Positions 34,095 through 45,691 of a stretch of DNA of 64,000 nt are shown here, one piece after another; position 1 is the first letter of the stretch, and each line of letters opens with the position of its first letter. Origin of the DNA: Ischnura elegans (lineage: Eukaryota > Arthropoda > Insecta > Odonata > Coenagrionidae); the NCBI RefSeq assembly GCF_921293095.1, contig NC_060254.1, forward strand, positions 60,434,069-60,498,068, written 5' to 3'. Below the pieces are notes generated by a model. That model was not told where the DNA came from, ran no database searches, and was given only the letters and a program-made list of their open reading frames with translations. The translations under genes and the position numbers were made by a program.

Positions 34095-35830
34095 ACTCGC
34101 AAAGGACACTCGAGGAGAGTATTAAAAAAATAAAACAGTCGCACGAAACCTGACAAAGTACCTACAGTAGAGGAGGAAATGAGTGAGCAAGTATAAAGTA
34201 TTCATAATCATGAACAATTTACCGTCGCTAAACCATATAAATGCCCACTGATCACTTATTGTCAGCAATAATATTATAATAATTTCTATTCCACCTTAGC
34301 AATGTGGTCTTACCAAGCGTTTTTTTTGTAGATGACACGTGATATTTCTCATTTGGACCACTAATTGCCTGTTATAATACTGTAATAATAAAATAATGAT
34401 ATGCCCAACTCCATGCAGAATATAATAATAATATTTATTCCTCCTAAGCAAGGTATATAAAGCATATATAATATAATACATGCTGTATACTCTCTTATAT
34501 TTCCCAGAAATAAGGCGGGAAAATCATTAGTTTGATTTTTGATGGGAAAAAATGAGAACATAGCCTTTAGCAGAAACAGACGATACTAAAATTCTTAGAA
34601 GAACTCCAGGATTCAAAGGTGACGAATGGATACAGCGAATGAACTGATAGAAGAGTAGTAAGCATTTCCATTGAAGGGAAAGCTTGAGGAAATGGGAGGA
34701 TTCGAGCAGAGGAAAGGCATTTTGAGTGTACGGACTTTCACAAAAAATCCCGACCGCCTACCCGCAAATCAATCGGCCCCTTATTCTTCTCAGGCGGGAA
34801 AACCAGAGAGTCACTTGGCACCTTCAGCGGTAAATTTCGGTGACCCTACAAAAACACACCTTGAGTCAAGTTAACGGAAACAGTTTCGATAAGAATCCAA
34901 GCTAGTCCAGTCATCCGAGCAATTTTATGAGTCCATGGGACGAGGGATTCTGTCCACAACAGTATACAATTAAAAGGTACGCGTGATCAAACATCAATCA
35001 AAAATTTATAAGTTAAATCCATTTCGATGAAGATGCATAGTCACGCCAATTAAATTACTTAAAGACACGTTTTCACCATGATATAAGAAGAAAATTACTC
35101 AATCATTCCCACACAAACCGTTCACCGTAAAATACTCAGCTATCAAGAAATGAGTAAGATCGCCAAAGAATTAATAACACAAAATATTTGCATGAAAAAT
35201 TTTCAGACTAAATAAGAATTTATTGTTTCACGACTCACAATAGAAGATTTAAATACGTAATGAGCCTACTGATGAATACTGAAAGATAGCATCTTAACGT
35301 AAGAGAGAAAAAATTAAAAGATAATTTAAATTTACTCCTGACAACAGAGCAAAGCCAGCATGAGTTTCACATCGGTGAATAATGGCAAAGATGGCCCATT
35401 TGCTGATATAGTACTTCATTGATTCGAATACAGGGGAAAAATACCAAAAAAAAAGGAGTTACACTTGAGGAAACAGTCTAACCACCTTGTCCACCTGATA
35501 TCATTAAATAGGATAGAAAGAAGGTAAGTCTATACAAATTCTCAAGCAAATGAGACAACATATACGAAGCACGAACAGATTTGCATAAAGTATTTCAAGG
35601 AAATTAATTTTATAAGGCGCTATTACCTGTAAAGTTTCAATGAAAACCGCACACGTTTCGCAATGGGCACTCGGGAAAAGTATTCTAACAATTAAACAGT
35701 AGAACGGAAATAGAGAAAGTACGGTAGAGGGAGATTATTAATGAGAACGTCTATAGTATTCTTAATCATGAACAATTATCCGTCGCTAAACCACATTAAT
35801 GCACACTCACAACCGTCAAGAGAAATAATT
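34095..35830. repeat. Paired dispersed segments at 34095-34265 and 35655-35830
   Basis: The two share 'ca.aggacactcg.g..agtatt', 'aaagtac..acagtagaggga', and 'tattcataatcatgaacaat' followed by 'ccgtcgctaaacca'. The sequence between is AT-rich and not recognised. A third, shorter relation links 33955-34020 to 34315-34400 ('catttggaccactaattg'). Confidence 0.6.
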
Positions 35831-36839
35831 GATTTCAGCTGGTAAAATAAAAAAAACACTCATTTCTTTCCACCACGCTCTCGTGAAATTAACATATGGA
35901 CGACGCAATTCGCGTTTTCCTTTTGTTGAAAGGACACCGAGGCTAAAAGGTTCAGGTGAGCGAGAGAATGAAACCGAAAATTGCTTCTCCAAATTAAATT
36001 CGCCGTTTCCAATTTTACGACTCGGCAAACTCGTAACCGGAGACTTCACAGAATTTAACTTCGGGCCGCTGTACTGCGAAGACAGCCCCGCTTGGAAGGA
36101 ACAAAAAAAAGACTACCATAACGGCGATAAACATAATACGGTGCAGGGAGCAATAACTTTTTCACCCTCCAAACACCCACGCATCACAGCCAAGGAAAAA
36201 CCAAGACCGAGGAGAAATAAGCGGAACAAATATTCCCGCGAAGTTGGGCTTTTTTTTTACAGCAGGAAAAAATATTTTTTAACGAGGAAAAAAGAGGAGT
36301 ATATTACTCTGGGATCAGGAAAGAAAGGAGGCAGGAACGCTAAAGGAGGCCAAGGATAGTTGGCATTACAAGGAATAAGTTAGTAGATTGTAGCCTACCA
36401 CAACTGCAGAAAGGGCGTTAAAAAGCACAATAAAACGTACCTAGACGTATTGTCCATTGTCCCATCAGAGAAGGAAATAAAAATATTCAGGCTACTGATA
36501 AACAACACTTAATCATAAATGACGGCGCCTTCGAAGCGTATGTTGTACAGAAAGCATAAGCGGAAAATATCGCAAGGTAAAAAAATATAAAAAGCGATTT
36601 CATTCCAGGGATGAAAAAGCATTCTCCTTGACCTAGAATGGAATCAGGATCCCACAGACTTTGGCACAGAAGGAAGTGCGTATTAGACAGTAAGATTTGT
36701 TTTCTAGCTGAACATTGTGCTCGACAGGATTTTCTTATCGTCCAAGGTAAACAGTAATACGGAACGTAAACTTAAAAATAGTTAAATACGTATCTTTTCC
36801 GTTTCCACGCGAGTCAAGAAAATTATTTATTTTATTCAA
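35831..36839. other. Non-coding stretch
   Basis: The 176-codon plus-strand frame at 35829-36359 has no domain and overlaps 36260-36420, which is shared with 40130-40250 plus 40490-40520 as a dispersed repeat. It is therefore not called as a gene. Confidence 0.45.
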
Positions 36840-37135
36840 ATTTTTTTCCTTCTTGATCGAATGACCTTTCACATTTATTCAATCCGCAGGCTTTTTTCAA
36901 AATGAAATTAATACTGCTTCACCTAGCACCGGTTTTCCAATACCGAAAAGAGGGGATGTAGGTATTTTTTCCCTCACGCGCAAGTCGATGAACATTATTA
37001 TTTTTCTTCAAAACTTTTACCTTCTCGATCGAATCAATTTTCACATATTATCAGTCCGCAGGCATTTGTTAAAATGAAATTAAAACTGACCCGCTTAGCA
37101 CCGGTTTTCCAATACCGTAGAGAGGGGTAACCTTA
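36840..37135. repeat. Two direct copies of a ~170-bp unit
   Basis: Both copies carry 'cttctcgatcgaatc/ga', 'cagtccgcaggc', 'aaaatgaaattaa.actg' and 'tagcaccggttttccaatac' (36928-36948 and 37098-37118). Confidence 0.8.
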
Positions 37136-38095
37136 CCGCACAAGTGTGTTCGAGCGCAGCGTGAATGAATATGTATTTTTCCCTATGAACGGAGATGCCG
37201 GGTGAAGAAATGGTGATGAGTGGAAGGTGCACCGCAAAATTAAGCAAACACACTGGAAGCCGAAAAATTGAAATGGATTCGGAGCCGGATGCAAATTGGG
37301 AAGGATTGACGAAATTGGATGGGAAGGGTTGAGATAGGGTGCGAGTCAGAGGGACAGGTATGAAGACAAGGAAGGGGTGATCACATATACGAGAAAAAAG
37401 GGTGGGAGTGAAATGGCCGAATAGCAAATGACGCCACAAACCAGCGGTTGGAATAAAAGCCGGTGAAAAAATAAGAAAAGGACACAAAGATCGGATTGAA
37501 AGGGGGAAAAGTCGTGTTTGCAGTCGAAACCGAACTCAAAAAAAGGGGATACCGATCGAGGGTGGAAAAAAGGAATATGGAATAAAATCACCTCGAGGCG
37601 TGTGGGTGAGAGAAAAGATGTAGTTTTATTTTATAGCTTGAGTAGTATAGGTGGCCCTTTCCCAACGAAAGAAATGGAGAAAAAACACGCAGGAAGTTAA
37701 ACTCATTGAAATTCTTGCGGAAAAACTTGAAGCAATGCAAGCACAAATGGAAGAATAATAGCGTGATACTCGTGAATTAATGTACTAAAACACAGAGAAA
37801 AAATAGCACGATAATTTGATTCGTGAATAAAAAAGCCCTTCTAAACAGTACCTCATGTCATCACTCCCGGAAGCTCGGAGAAATCTAGAAGATTAAGTTT
37901 GGGAAACAGGTGCTTACTCAAAATACTTCAGACGAAGATGCTGCAGCATTTCTATAAGTCGGATGAATAATGACACCCGATGTTCATACTACTGAGTCTG
38001 TTTTCCTCCAATATGTTTCCCAAATAGTTGAATTGCCCTACCTGCTCAAGTTTTCCCCACCTAATTTTACATTGAGTCTTGAATTCCCAGCTCGA
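37136..38095. other. Purine-rich non-coding DNA
   Basis: The 37095-37591 minus-strand frames are F/P/L/S-rich products of purine bias. No domain is seen. Confidence 0.45.
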
Positions 38096-38402
38096 GATGT
38101 TTTACAAACAACCGTATAACTAGTCCTCTTTGTAGTTAATTCTCATGGCATACTCCTGGCAGCTATAACGCATGCATTAGAGCCTGAAGCCTCTTCACTG
38201 ACTGGTTAATCAAATCCTGATCATCCACGAACCTCACTGATTTGAACATCATTCCTCGCACTTTTACTTCAACTTCCAACTCATCCCAAGCTTCTCTTAC
38301 CATCTCCTCAGCGTAAGAGTAATAATGCAGCGGCGATAGCCTTGTCTCACTCCTCGGCAAATGCTTCCCCACCCACATTCTCTATCTGCTACCCTCACTT
38401 GC
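38096..38402 (-). mobile_element. LINE reverse-transcriptase palm fragment
   Basis: The minus strand encodes about 72 codons (38378-38163) reading SPLHYYSYAEEMVREAWDE, VKVRGMMFKSVRFVDDQDLI and KRLQALMHAL. FVDD is the catalytic F/YxDD box of reverse transcriptase, and the preceding LSPLL..LYAEE spacing fits non-LTR RTs. The frame ends in a stop just downstream and there is no flanking ORF. The same fragment occurs, split, at 17.2-17.8 kb. Confidence 0.8.
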
Positions 38403-38511
38403 ACCGACTGGACATCCACTAAAAAGAGCACTAATTAAAAGTCAAGCTATCTACATTTAAGGTATCACATTAACTGCAAAAGGTGAGTCAAAATCGAATA
38501 TCCTTGTCGAT

Positions 38512-38975
38512 CCGTGAAAATTTTTAAAACAAAAATGGCAACTTCCACACTTTAATGCATAACTTCACTACCTAAAGTGGTTTCGACACTGCCATTTTTT
38601 ATGTTTTTTTCCTTGAGAATGACATAATGTCACAATCATGGTCGGTAGTGGACTTGTACAATAAAGAGTGGACATCACCATTTCTTGTTTATTTTAATCA
38701 CTGATACACCGCATTCGTTCAATTGTATTAGGCTCAACTATGTGGAAGTTAATACTCGAAAATGAAAAGGAGACCGTTGATTTCCACTAATTTATTTTGC
38801 CCGTATGACATGTTTCGAACCATAGAGGTCATTATCAAGTACCGCACTTGATAAAGACCTCTATGGTTCGAAACATGTCGTAAGGACAAAAACAATTAGT
38901 GGAAATCGACGAAGTCTCCTTTTCATTTCCGATACATCGCATTTCCACCACGTAAAGCCTAAAACGATTTCATAC
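38512..38975. mobile_element. Palindromic hammerhead-ribozyme element 3 (464 bp, four motifs)
   Basis: A perfect 12-bp direct repeat ATCCTTGTCGAT (38500-38511 and 38976-38987) brackets the element. Inside are two successive inverted pairs. Arms near 38538-38600 and 38611-38680 are diverged; arms 38731-38840 and 38846-38959 are ~85% alike. Hammerhead-like cores alternate in strand: minus near 38575, plus 38611-38647, minus 38804-38841, plus 38845-38886. Each has CTTGA(T/G)AA in place of CTGATGA, a stem II such as TGACC/GGTT, then CGAAACATGTC. The cores are decayed, so activity is doubtful. Confidence 0.7.
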
Positions 38976-38987
38976 ATCCTTGTCGAT

Positions 38988-39370
38988 AGAGCCCTTGTTT
39001 GCGTCAACCTCCTTGCACTTCTCCCCTGCCTATGCCGGCAAGTACACACGGTTCTCTTCCCACACCCGTCTCGACAAGGAAGGAGGTGTCGGCAGAGAGA
39101 GAGAGCGCCACCTACCTCCCCCAGTGCGGAACCGCGAACGTAATAATAACGTCTGGCTACATGGCCGGGGGGGGGGGCGTCAGGGGTGAAGGGGGAATGG
39201 TAGGAGGAGGAAGGGGAGGCTTCAAAGTGCTATGGGACAGGAGTGTGGGGAGGAGACTTTAGAGCGCGTGGGTTGGCCGGCGGAAGGAGGAGGGTGCGGG
39301 ATTTAGCGCGGTGGACCAAGTTGGTTATGGCTATTCGTGCCACAATCACGCATTTATCCCCCTACCATTC
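38988..39370. other. GC-rich non-coding DNA
   Basis: G-rich on the plus strand with a run at 39165-39178. The overlapping frames are low-complexity. Confidence 0.45.
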
Positions 39371-39745
39371 CGTAAGAATACTCCATCAAAATAAAAAAGG
39401 GCAGGGGCATAATGTTTTTCCATTCGGAAAAAAAAAGAGAAAGGAATTTTTTCTACTTTATTTACTTGAAGACTCTGTCCCTGTTCCGTTTTGCCCCTTG
39501 AAATACTAAAATGCGTAGACTTGCGCGTTGTGTGTATCCGTGAACCGGATCATCAGAATTGCACGTGAATCCGTACGTATGGTGCGAAATTAATTACTTT
39601 GTCATTAATTTCGCACCATTAAGAACAGAAAGGAATTTTTCTAACTTATTTCCTTGACGATTCTGTCCCTCGTCCGTTTAGACGCTTGGAGTCCTACAAG
39701 GAGTAGCTTGAGTTTAGGTTTTCCGTAGACCGGACCAGCAGAATT
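39371..39745. repeat. Two direct copies of a ~150-bp segment
   Basis: 'agaaaggaattttt.cta.ttatttccttga', 'tctgtccct.gtccg', and 'ccggacca.cagaattg.ac' occur at 39440-39570 and 39625-39755 in order. The 'taccacaactgcag' blocks at 36400, 39970 and 40500 belong to a related dispersed segment. Confidence 0.65.
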
Positions 39746-40247
39746 GTACATACACCGATGTTCTGCGTGGCGAAAAAACTCACTCAGATGGAACTCGAAC
39801 CCGTGACCCGAGGATTAGAAGGCAAGACAACATACTACTACAACAGACTTCTAACTTACTACTGTGGAGTCATGAGGGAAAGAAGGCATGAATATAATAT
39901 AAGGAGTTGCCACTACATCCCCAACATCCCCTCCACTCCATCCCCTAGTTGCCACTGGGGGATGCGTTAGATAGTCATTCTCTACCACAACTGCAGGCAA
40001 AGGGTGCTAGCCGGTAAAGAAAACAAACGCTAAATAGAGTCTGAGTTGACGAAGATGGTTATGGCTTTTCTCGCATAAGTAATGGTCACGCATATAATCC
40101 TCCCCATTCCATAGGTGTAAAATCTAACGGGGAAATATTTCCTACCGCGATTAAGAAGAAAGCTGAATATAATACATTACTCTGAGGCCAGGAAAGCTAA
40201 GAGGCTTGAATAAGATAGAAAACGAGGGCTAGTTAGGGTATACGTTA

Positions 40248-40478
40248 CGGCCGTTTTACACGGGGCAGGTACTTGCACAATCTGACGTGTGTAAGGCGCA
40301 GTCAAAATTGCGTAGTGTAAAGGGGTGAATTGCTAGAACACATGCGAGAATGCGAGGACGTCAGATGGCAAAATATCCCCTGTTCTAATTTCGTTCATGC
40401 ATTCGCGGAATTCCACGCCATTTTAGAAATTAATGCAGTTCTAACCTGCGCAATTCCGTGCCCCGTGTAAAACGGCCT
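40248..40478. mobile_element. MITE with TTA duplication (PIF/Harbinger-like), copy 2
   Basis: The termini are CGGCCGTTTTACACGGGGC and GCCCCGTGTAAAACGGCCT, 18 bp nearly perfect. TTA lies on both sides (40245-40247 and 40479-40481). The interior matches 28017-28248. A related segment at 36330-36400 lacks the insertion between 'ggctagtt.gg' and 'taccacaactgcag', which serves as an approximate empty site. Confidence 0.8.
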
Positions 40479-40481
40479 TTA

Positions 40482-41330
40482 GACACCTATTGTATACCAC
40501 AACTGCAGACATAGGGCGCAAGCATCAGCACAGATAACCTATACGCAATATATAAGCTGAATAGAGTGTAAATGGACGGAGTTGGTAATGGTTATTCGCG
40601 CAGGCACGTCACAGACAGTCATGCCTTTATCCCCTTCCCATGAGGCTCCACGCCTCTTTGCATACCGCTCCCAACTCTTAAGCCCCACTCCCTCACCATC
40701 ATGGCCAACTCAGAAACTGCCAACACCTTTTTTTTATCATTACTTCTTTTTTTATGCACGCCTGGGATAATGGGATGTAGTGAACGAGACGGGGAGGAAG
40801 AGAGAATGGCGAGTAGGGGACGGGAATGCCGATTTGATACGGACACCAACAACGCCACATTCCGCCAACACCAGCGGACTCCTCCAGAAGATGAGGGAGA
40901 AGCGGAAAAAAACACACACGAAAACATATCTCACTTTCCGTCTGGGCGAGGACTACGTTGGCGGGTTTGCTGATGATCACGACGCGGCGGCGTCTCCGAG
41001 GTCAGGGGAGGCAAAACTGAAATGACCGTGGAATTTGACGCAGGAGACAACGGGGCGGGGGGATGGGGGGAGTTGAGGAATTCCGTTCCTTACCTACCTC
41101 ATCCCCGGACGTCGGACTGCGAGGCACGCCGATCTTTTAACGGCCGCGATCTTCGATAGGGACGCGGGAGGGAAAGGGAACTCACGATCTCAAATTGGAT
41201 GGAGAAATAAATATATAAGACTTGAATCTTTTCCTTGTTTTTTTTTTACCCTTAAGAGTGCCGGAAAGCGCTATCGCGCTCCTCGTCCAATGTCACTCTT
41301 CGATGCTGATAATTAACTAATAATACAATA
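40482..41330. other. Non-coding, GC-rich toward 41.0-41.2 kb
   Basis: Open frames on both strands at 40582-41025 overlap each other heavily and lack domains. The CpG-rich 41040-41180 could be promoter-like, but nothing positional supports that. Confidence 0.4.
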
Positions 41331-41992
41331 GGGTAGTTTCCTTCATCGAAGGAAACGAATGGCATTGATTGCGATTCGTTACCCACCATTTGTGTATTCA
41401 TAATACACAAATTATTTGGTTTTAGAAATACCGGTTTAGACGAATGGCAAGGGCCAAATTTTATCCTCATTTGAAAAAGGCCATATTGGCGCCCATGCGA
41501 TTCCACTCCACGTGACGTCACAGGGACCTAGTTTCTACACGAGAGGATAGGAGTTATACATCGTCTGAGGATACCAATGCATGCAAGAGGCACAGAGCTC
41601 AGGGGAACATGTCTTAATAATAACCTATTAAAACTGGCTAAGGTCGGAAAGTTTTCTTCGTTTGATAAGGTATTAATAAACCTTTTTTAAGCGAAGCGCT
41701 ACCAGATAGCATGGTACTCAGCTACCCGCTAGCATCCTGCGTCGTATCAGCGCTCAGAGCCTCTCCAAGGTCACCTCACAAGGCGGGAGGGGGAACCAGA
41801 AATGCGTCACACGGACTTTTTTCCCATCATTCCTACTTACGCGTCGCGTTTTCGCGCGCTTGAAAATTTTCACTTTTCATTTAATCGCGAAAAATAGATA
41901 TCGTCATTTAAAAATCTAAATGCGTGAAATACGTACTCCAGGAGTAATAATGTTTCGATTTAGGCAATAAAAAAATAATAGGAAACCACCCT
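41331..41992. mobile_element. MITE / non-autonomous DNA transposon, copy 2 (inverted sister of 18.36 kb)
   Basis: It runs from GGGTAGTTTCC (after TA at 41329-41330) to GGAAACCACCC (before TA). It is the reverse complement of 18362-19017 with indels. The copies are ~90% alike by eye, including 'attgcgattcgttacccacc' and 'tgaaaattttcacttttcat'. A 10-bp insertion distinguishes the start ('ttcatcgaaggaaacgaatg'). Confidence 0.7.
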
Positions 41993-42389
41993 ATTGTCAA
42001 TATTCATTTTATTTTAACATTAACTATTATCTTTAAATTATAAAAATTAACTCATATTACCAAAAATTCGTCAAATAATATAATATGAAGGTGAAACCAC
42101 ATATGATAAAGATTTCCTAAAATTTTTGAATATGTACCTCTACTTGTTTTTGAGACCTAATTTTTTTCCTAACCTACTGCAAAATCAGCAAGAATGCCTC
42201 GGCACTATTGGCACAGTACCTAGAATATCGGTTGGTACTCAAAGGGTTGAGAGAAAAATTCTTTAAGTGCACCGAGCGCACTCCGATGTCCTTATACCGT
42301 TTGAGGTAGGTTTATGTGATGATATAAGTAGACGAAGTTAGCTAATCACCCTGGCCTGTCCCCCTCACAAATTGAACCTACCTCATAAG

Positions 42390-42873
42390 ACAATGACAAA
42401 TGAAGAGCAAACTTAGTGCATGTCCACAGTAATTTTATTTGGTACGACGCGTTTCAGCGACCTTCGAGCAATGGGAAATTACCAGGAGGAGAAAACGCAA
42501 GGAAAATCTTTTGAATGACATTGAGTTCCTGAGTCATTCCCCGTTGTTAGCCCTCCCCCCTCTCAAACCTTCAACCGAACCCCAAATCCTTACGTATCCC
42601 AACCACCTCCCCACCCCTTTCCCCCATCCTTTACCCCCCCAAACCCTCTCCCACTTCCGTCAACTCATAAATATACCCCTCCCATTTGCATGATTGTATA
42701 TATATATGACTGCTTGACGAAAATATGGCATTTTGTACCTGATGATAGCGAAGTAAGGTCGCTGAAACGCGTCGTACCAAATAAAATTACTGTGGACATG
42801 CACTAAGTTTGCTCTTCATTTATCATTGTATCATTATGTTCCACAACATCTCGCCGAATACCGTTGAATACAT
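42390..42873. mobile_element. Palindromic hammerhead-ribozyme element 4 (484 bp)
   Basis: A perfect 12-bp direct repeat CTACCTCATAAG (42378-42389 and 42874-42885) brackets it. Inverted arms of 75-80 bp (42390-42464 and 42755-42830) are nearly identical. The right arm completes a hammerhead; the left arm carries only its 3' half on the minus strand. The ~290-bp spacer has a frame starting near the ribozyme remnant that reads FEQWEITRRRKRKENLLNDI, faintly like the N-terminus of Penelope-like ORFs, then loses coding character in C-rich DNA. Confidence 0.8.
42731..42781 (+). ncRNA. Type I hammerhead ribozyme, best-preserved copy
   Basis: Stem I is TTTTGTAC (42731-42738) pairing with GTACCAAA (42774-42781) with one bulge. 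The core is CTGATGA (42739-42745), then one unpaired T, stem II AGCGA/TCGCT (42747-42751 and 42759-42763) with loop AGTAAGG, GAAA (42764-42767), a very short palindromic stem III ACGCGT, and cleavage expected after GTC (42771-42773). All invariant core bases are present apart from the extra T between A9 and stem II. The weak stem III is typical of Penelope-type hammerheads that act as dimers. Confidence 0.75.
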
Positions 42874-42885
42874 CTACCTCATAAG

Positions 42886-43774
42886 GCCTATTCACTATCA
42901 TTCTCCCTATAAATTGTAACCTTTGAATCAGTCATCTAACCTACCAACAGCACCCCATAAATTAAATTATCCTACCACATTTATGCATATTTAAAGAAGC
43001 AGAAATTGCACAAATTTATGCATAAATTTCCTAAATTCACTCTGACACTTGAAACTGAAAAGATTGCGTTGCGTGCATGGAAAAAGATGATTATCATGAA
43101 ATTGTAATAAATTTCACACATTTAGTATTTTCGGCAAAGTTGAAAGAATAGGTACCTACACGATCCAAAGCGTGAGGCTTCAAACGAATTCATTATTAAG
43201 AATTCTTAGCAAAAAATTACCATAAACTAGTTAAAACATCGCTTTCAGTTCAAAGTCTTTCCGTTGAAAGCATGATAATGATCAAACTACCTCATATTTT
43301 AGCTATAGTTAAACATAATTTTTTTAAATAAGAGAAATTTTTACCGAGAAATAACTTTACAGTGTCCTCTGAACTGAAGGGAACAAAGGCACTGATCCAG
43401 GACACGAAAACCGCGCAATATGAGGACGCAGAGGTCAGTGAACCCTTGATCTGCCAGCGACACGAGAAGCACTGAAAAAGAGTTGTACTACATTCCTCAC
43501 GCTAGACATCACAGCGGCAATCGTGATTACGGGAAAAAAAATTCCATCTTCAAAGATTACAAATGAGTAAGGAAGCTTCAGAGCGAGATAAGAAACTTGA
43601 TAAATTAGCATAAACGAAACGTCACCTCGAACTATAAGAATCACACGTCCACTAAAAAACTTTAAGGAAAACTGCACCAGCGAATTCACTCGAAGTTCGA
43701 CCAAGAATCGAAGTCAACGTGGATGTATGCAATGGAAAGAGAGACCCACGAGTATTACAAAAGAGGATCCCTTA
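42886..43774. other. AT-rich non-coding DNA
   Basis: No repeat or domain is recognised. Confidence 0.45.
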
Positions 43775-44130
43775 AGTAGGCCTAAAAATGTGTTGTCACC
43801 TACCGCGTATTTAAATGAGTTTACAGAAGTCGCTACTCGCGTCGCTGACGGACAAATAGATCCGATTTTCACGGGGAAATAAGGTAGGTATAATAATTAG
43901 GGGTGCTAGCCGAAATTTATATACACAATGATGTTATACATCAAATTCATAACTTTTCAATGATATTCCTCGCAATTATAAACATTATAATGCAAAATAT
44001 TGAAAAAAGTGAGTGTATTGCACTCATCACCGCGACCGCGATTATAATGCGACCGAATTGGCAAAAGAAATCAGCCTTCTATTGGATGGAATTGGGGTTC
44101 CTCTACGCAGACCCTTGGAGATACCATTGC
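43775..44130 (+). repeat. Dispersed family X copy
   Basis: Plus-oriented like the 29.4-kb triplet but with the additional 5' part: 'aaatgtgttgtcacc', 'gcgtcgctgacggacaaata', 'tataatgcaaaatattgaaa', 'attgcactcatcaccgcg', 'gaaatcagccttctattgga' and 'ggttcctctacgcag'. Confidence 0.7.
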
Positions 44131-44861
44131 ACACGAAAATGACGGGCTAGGTGACCTTTTTTTATTTCCCCTAAAGGGTCAGACAAACCGTACACACGAG
44201 AAAAGAAAATTTCCTTTCGTCTCTGTTTCCAGCCGTAATTTCGCTTGGGGATTCCATGGGGGCTTATCTGTCCGGCCCACCCGCGGAGACCGACAAGACT
44301 GGCACATATGGGGTCTCCCTCACAGCAGACATCAATACAAACACACTATCCCAACCTCTGCAGCACATACACCGCTTCTAAAACGGTTCATCCTCAGCAT
44401 CCTTTTGACGGAGCATGATTTGAATAGCGGCCAACAATTTACATTCTGTACTGATACTGCAATGCGTAGCATGATGCCAAAAATAGCTGTACAGTAGGAC
44501 TACCACAAGAGCCACACGCAGGAACCACAAGAGAAAAAAGATAAATAGCGAGAGAAATTATGATTACCAGTAGACAACAGATACAACCGGAAATATATAA
44601 ATGATTCCGACACAACACTATAAAATTAGCGTTTATTTGGAAGACAAAGCCGGAAAAGGTCAGGGTTTTCACTTAAAAAATAAAGTTTTATACCTATAGT
44701 AAAAACTGGGACATTGGAGTACCAAAAATTTTAACAAAGAGAAGAATCACTTAGAATTCAGCATCGACAATAATTGGAAAACTTTTTGCAAAGGAAAAAT
44801 ATATTTCTTTAATAATTCAACTGTTATGGTATTTCTGGACTATGCCGTCAAACAAACAAGA

Positions 44862-45190
44862 CGTGGATCATGGGCGGCTCTTGCCTAGAAAGAGAGTATG
44901 TTTGTTAATAAAAAAAAGTCCGTTTCCCTGCGCACGATAAGTCCATTCTTTGTAGCAGTATATGGAATACACTCAAAGAAAGAAGGCTTTCAGTGTACCT
45001 CTTGCAGTACCCAGCGATTGCATAATAAGAGTCATTCGTAGCAATATTTATTAATTTTACTATCTGGCGATTATTTTCTATCACTAGTATACCTATTATC
45101 CAGAAATAAAAGTGAATGAGACCTTATCGCATCCACACGCTTGCCGCGTCGCCGTACTCTCCGCCGCCGCCGGCCAGACCCGGAGTCGAC
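44862..45190 (+). repeat. Dispersed repeat, copy 2 (sister of 9.88-10.23 kb)
   Basis: Aligned in order with 9884-10228, starting 'gtggatcat.g.cggctcttgcctaga' and ending in the GCC-rich 'ccgtactctccgccgccgcc'. Its class is unknown. The shared end at a Pro/Ala-codon-like GC run may be a boundary. Confidence 0.75.
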
Positions 45191-45691
45191 CGCACGCTCG
45201 AAAAAACTATGTAAAATTCGGGGTTGCAAATTAAATCAGGATTTTACTTTAGATTCACAATGTAAAAGCTTCATAGAACGACGTGGTATAAGTCACTTGG
45301 CGGATGTCAGCGGAAGTATCAACTTTTTCTCTACGTTTATGTAAACAAATTGGAAGAAAACAGGCTCCACCATTGGGTAATGTAACTACGGTTAGTGACG
45401 AAACAAAATCTTAGAGAACCCTTCAAATGGAAGAAAAAAGAGTGCTTATGAAGATGGTACAACAGGTTTTCCAATAAAACTATTCATAAAACCACTGCAT
45501 GAGGAATAAGTTGGCTATTTTCAGAAAAAAATCGAGGGTGGTCGTTTTTCGCCAAATTTGTTCAACTTTGACCTCAAGTATATTATTAACGCGAAGGTAC
45601 AGGAAAGAAATAATCTGGCAAGTTATGCACAATTTATTTTAAAACATGTATGCGAAGTTTCAACTTCGTAGCTCAAAAACATCTTTTTTGA
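45191..45691. other. Non-coding DNA, possibly part of a second Transib relative
   Basis: Lies inside the orientation expected for an element whose right terminus is 45692-45728. No transposase motif was found here. Confidence 0.35.

Noticed and set aside
35829..36359. 176-codon plus-strand frame
   Set aside because: Its 3' part belongs to a dispersed repeat also present at 40.1 kb without the frame.
42466..42693. Confident Penelope ORF start
   Set aside because: Only about 25 codons look family-like from memory, and the rest is C-rich and P/L-rich; kept as a tentative remark within the ribozyme element.
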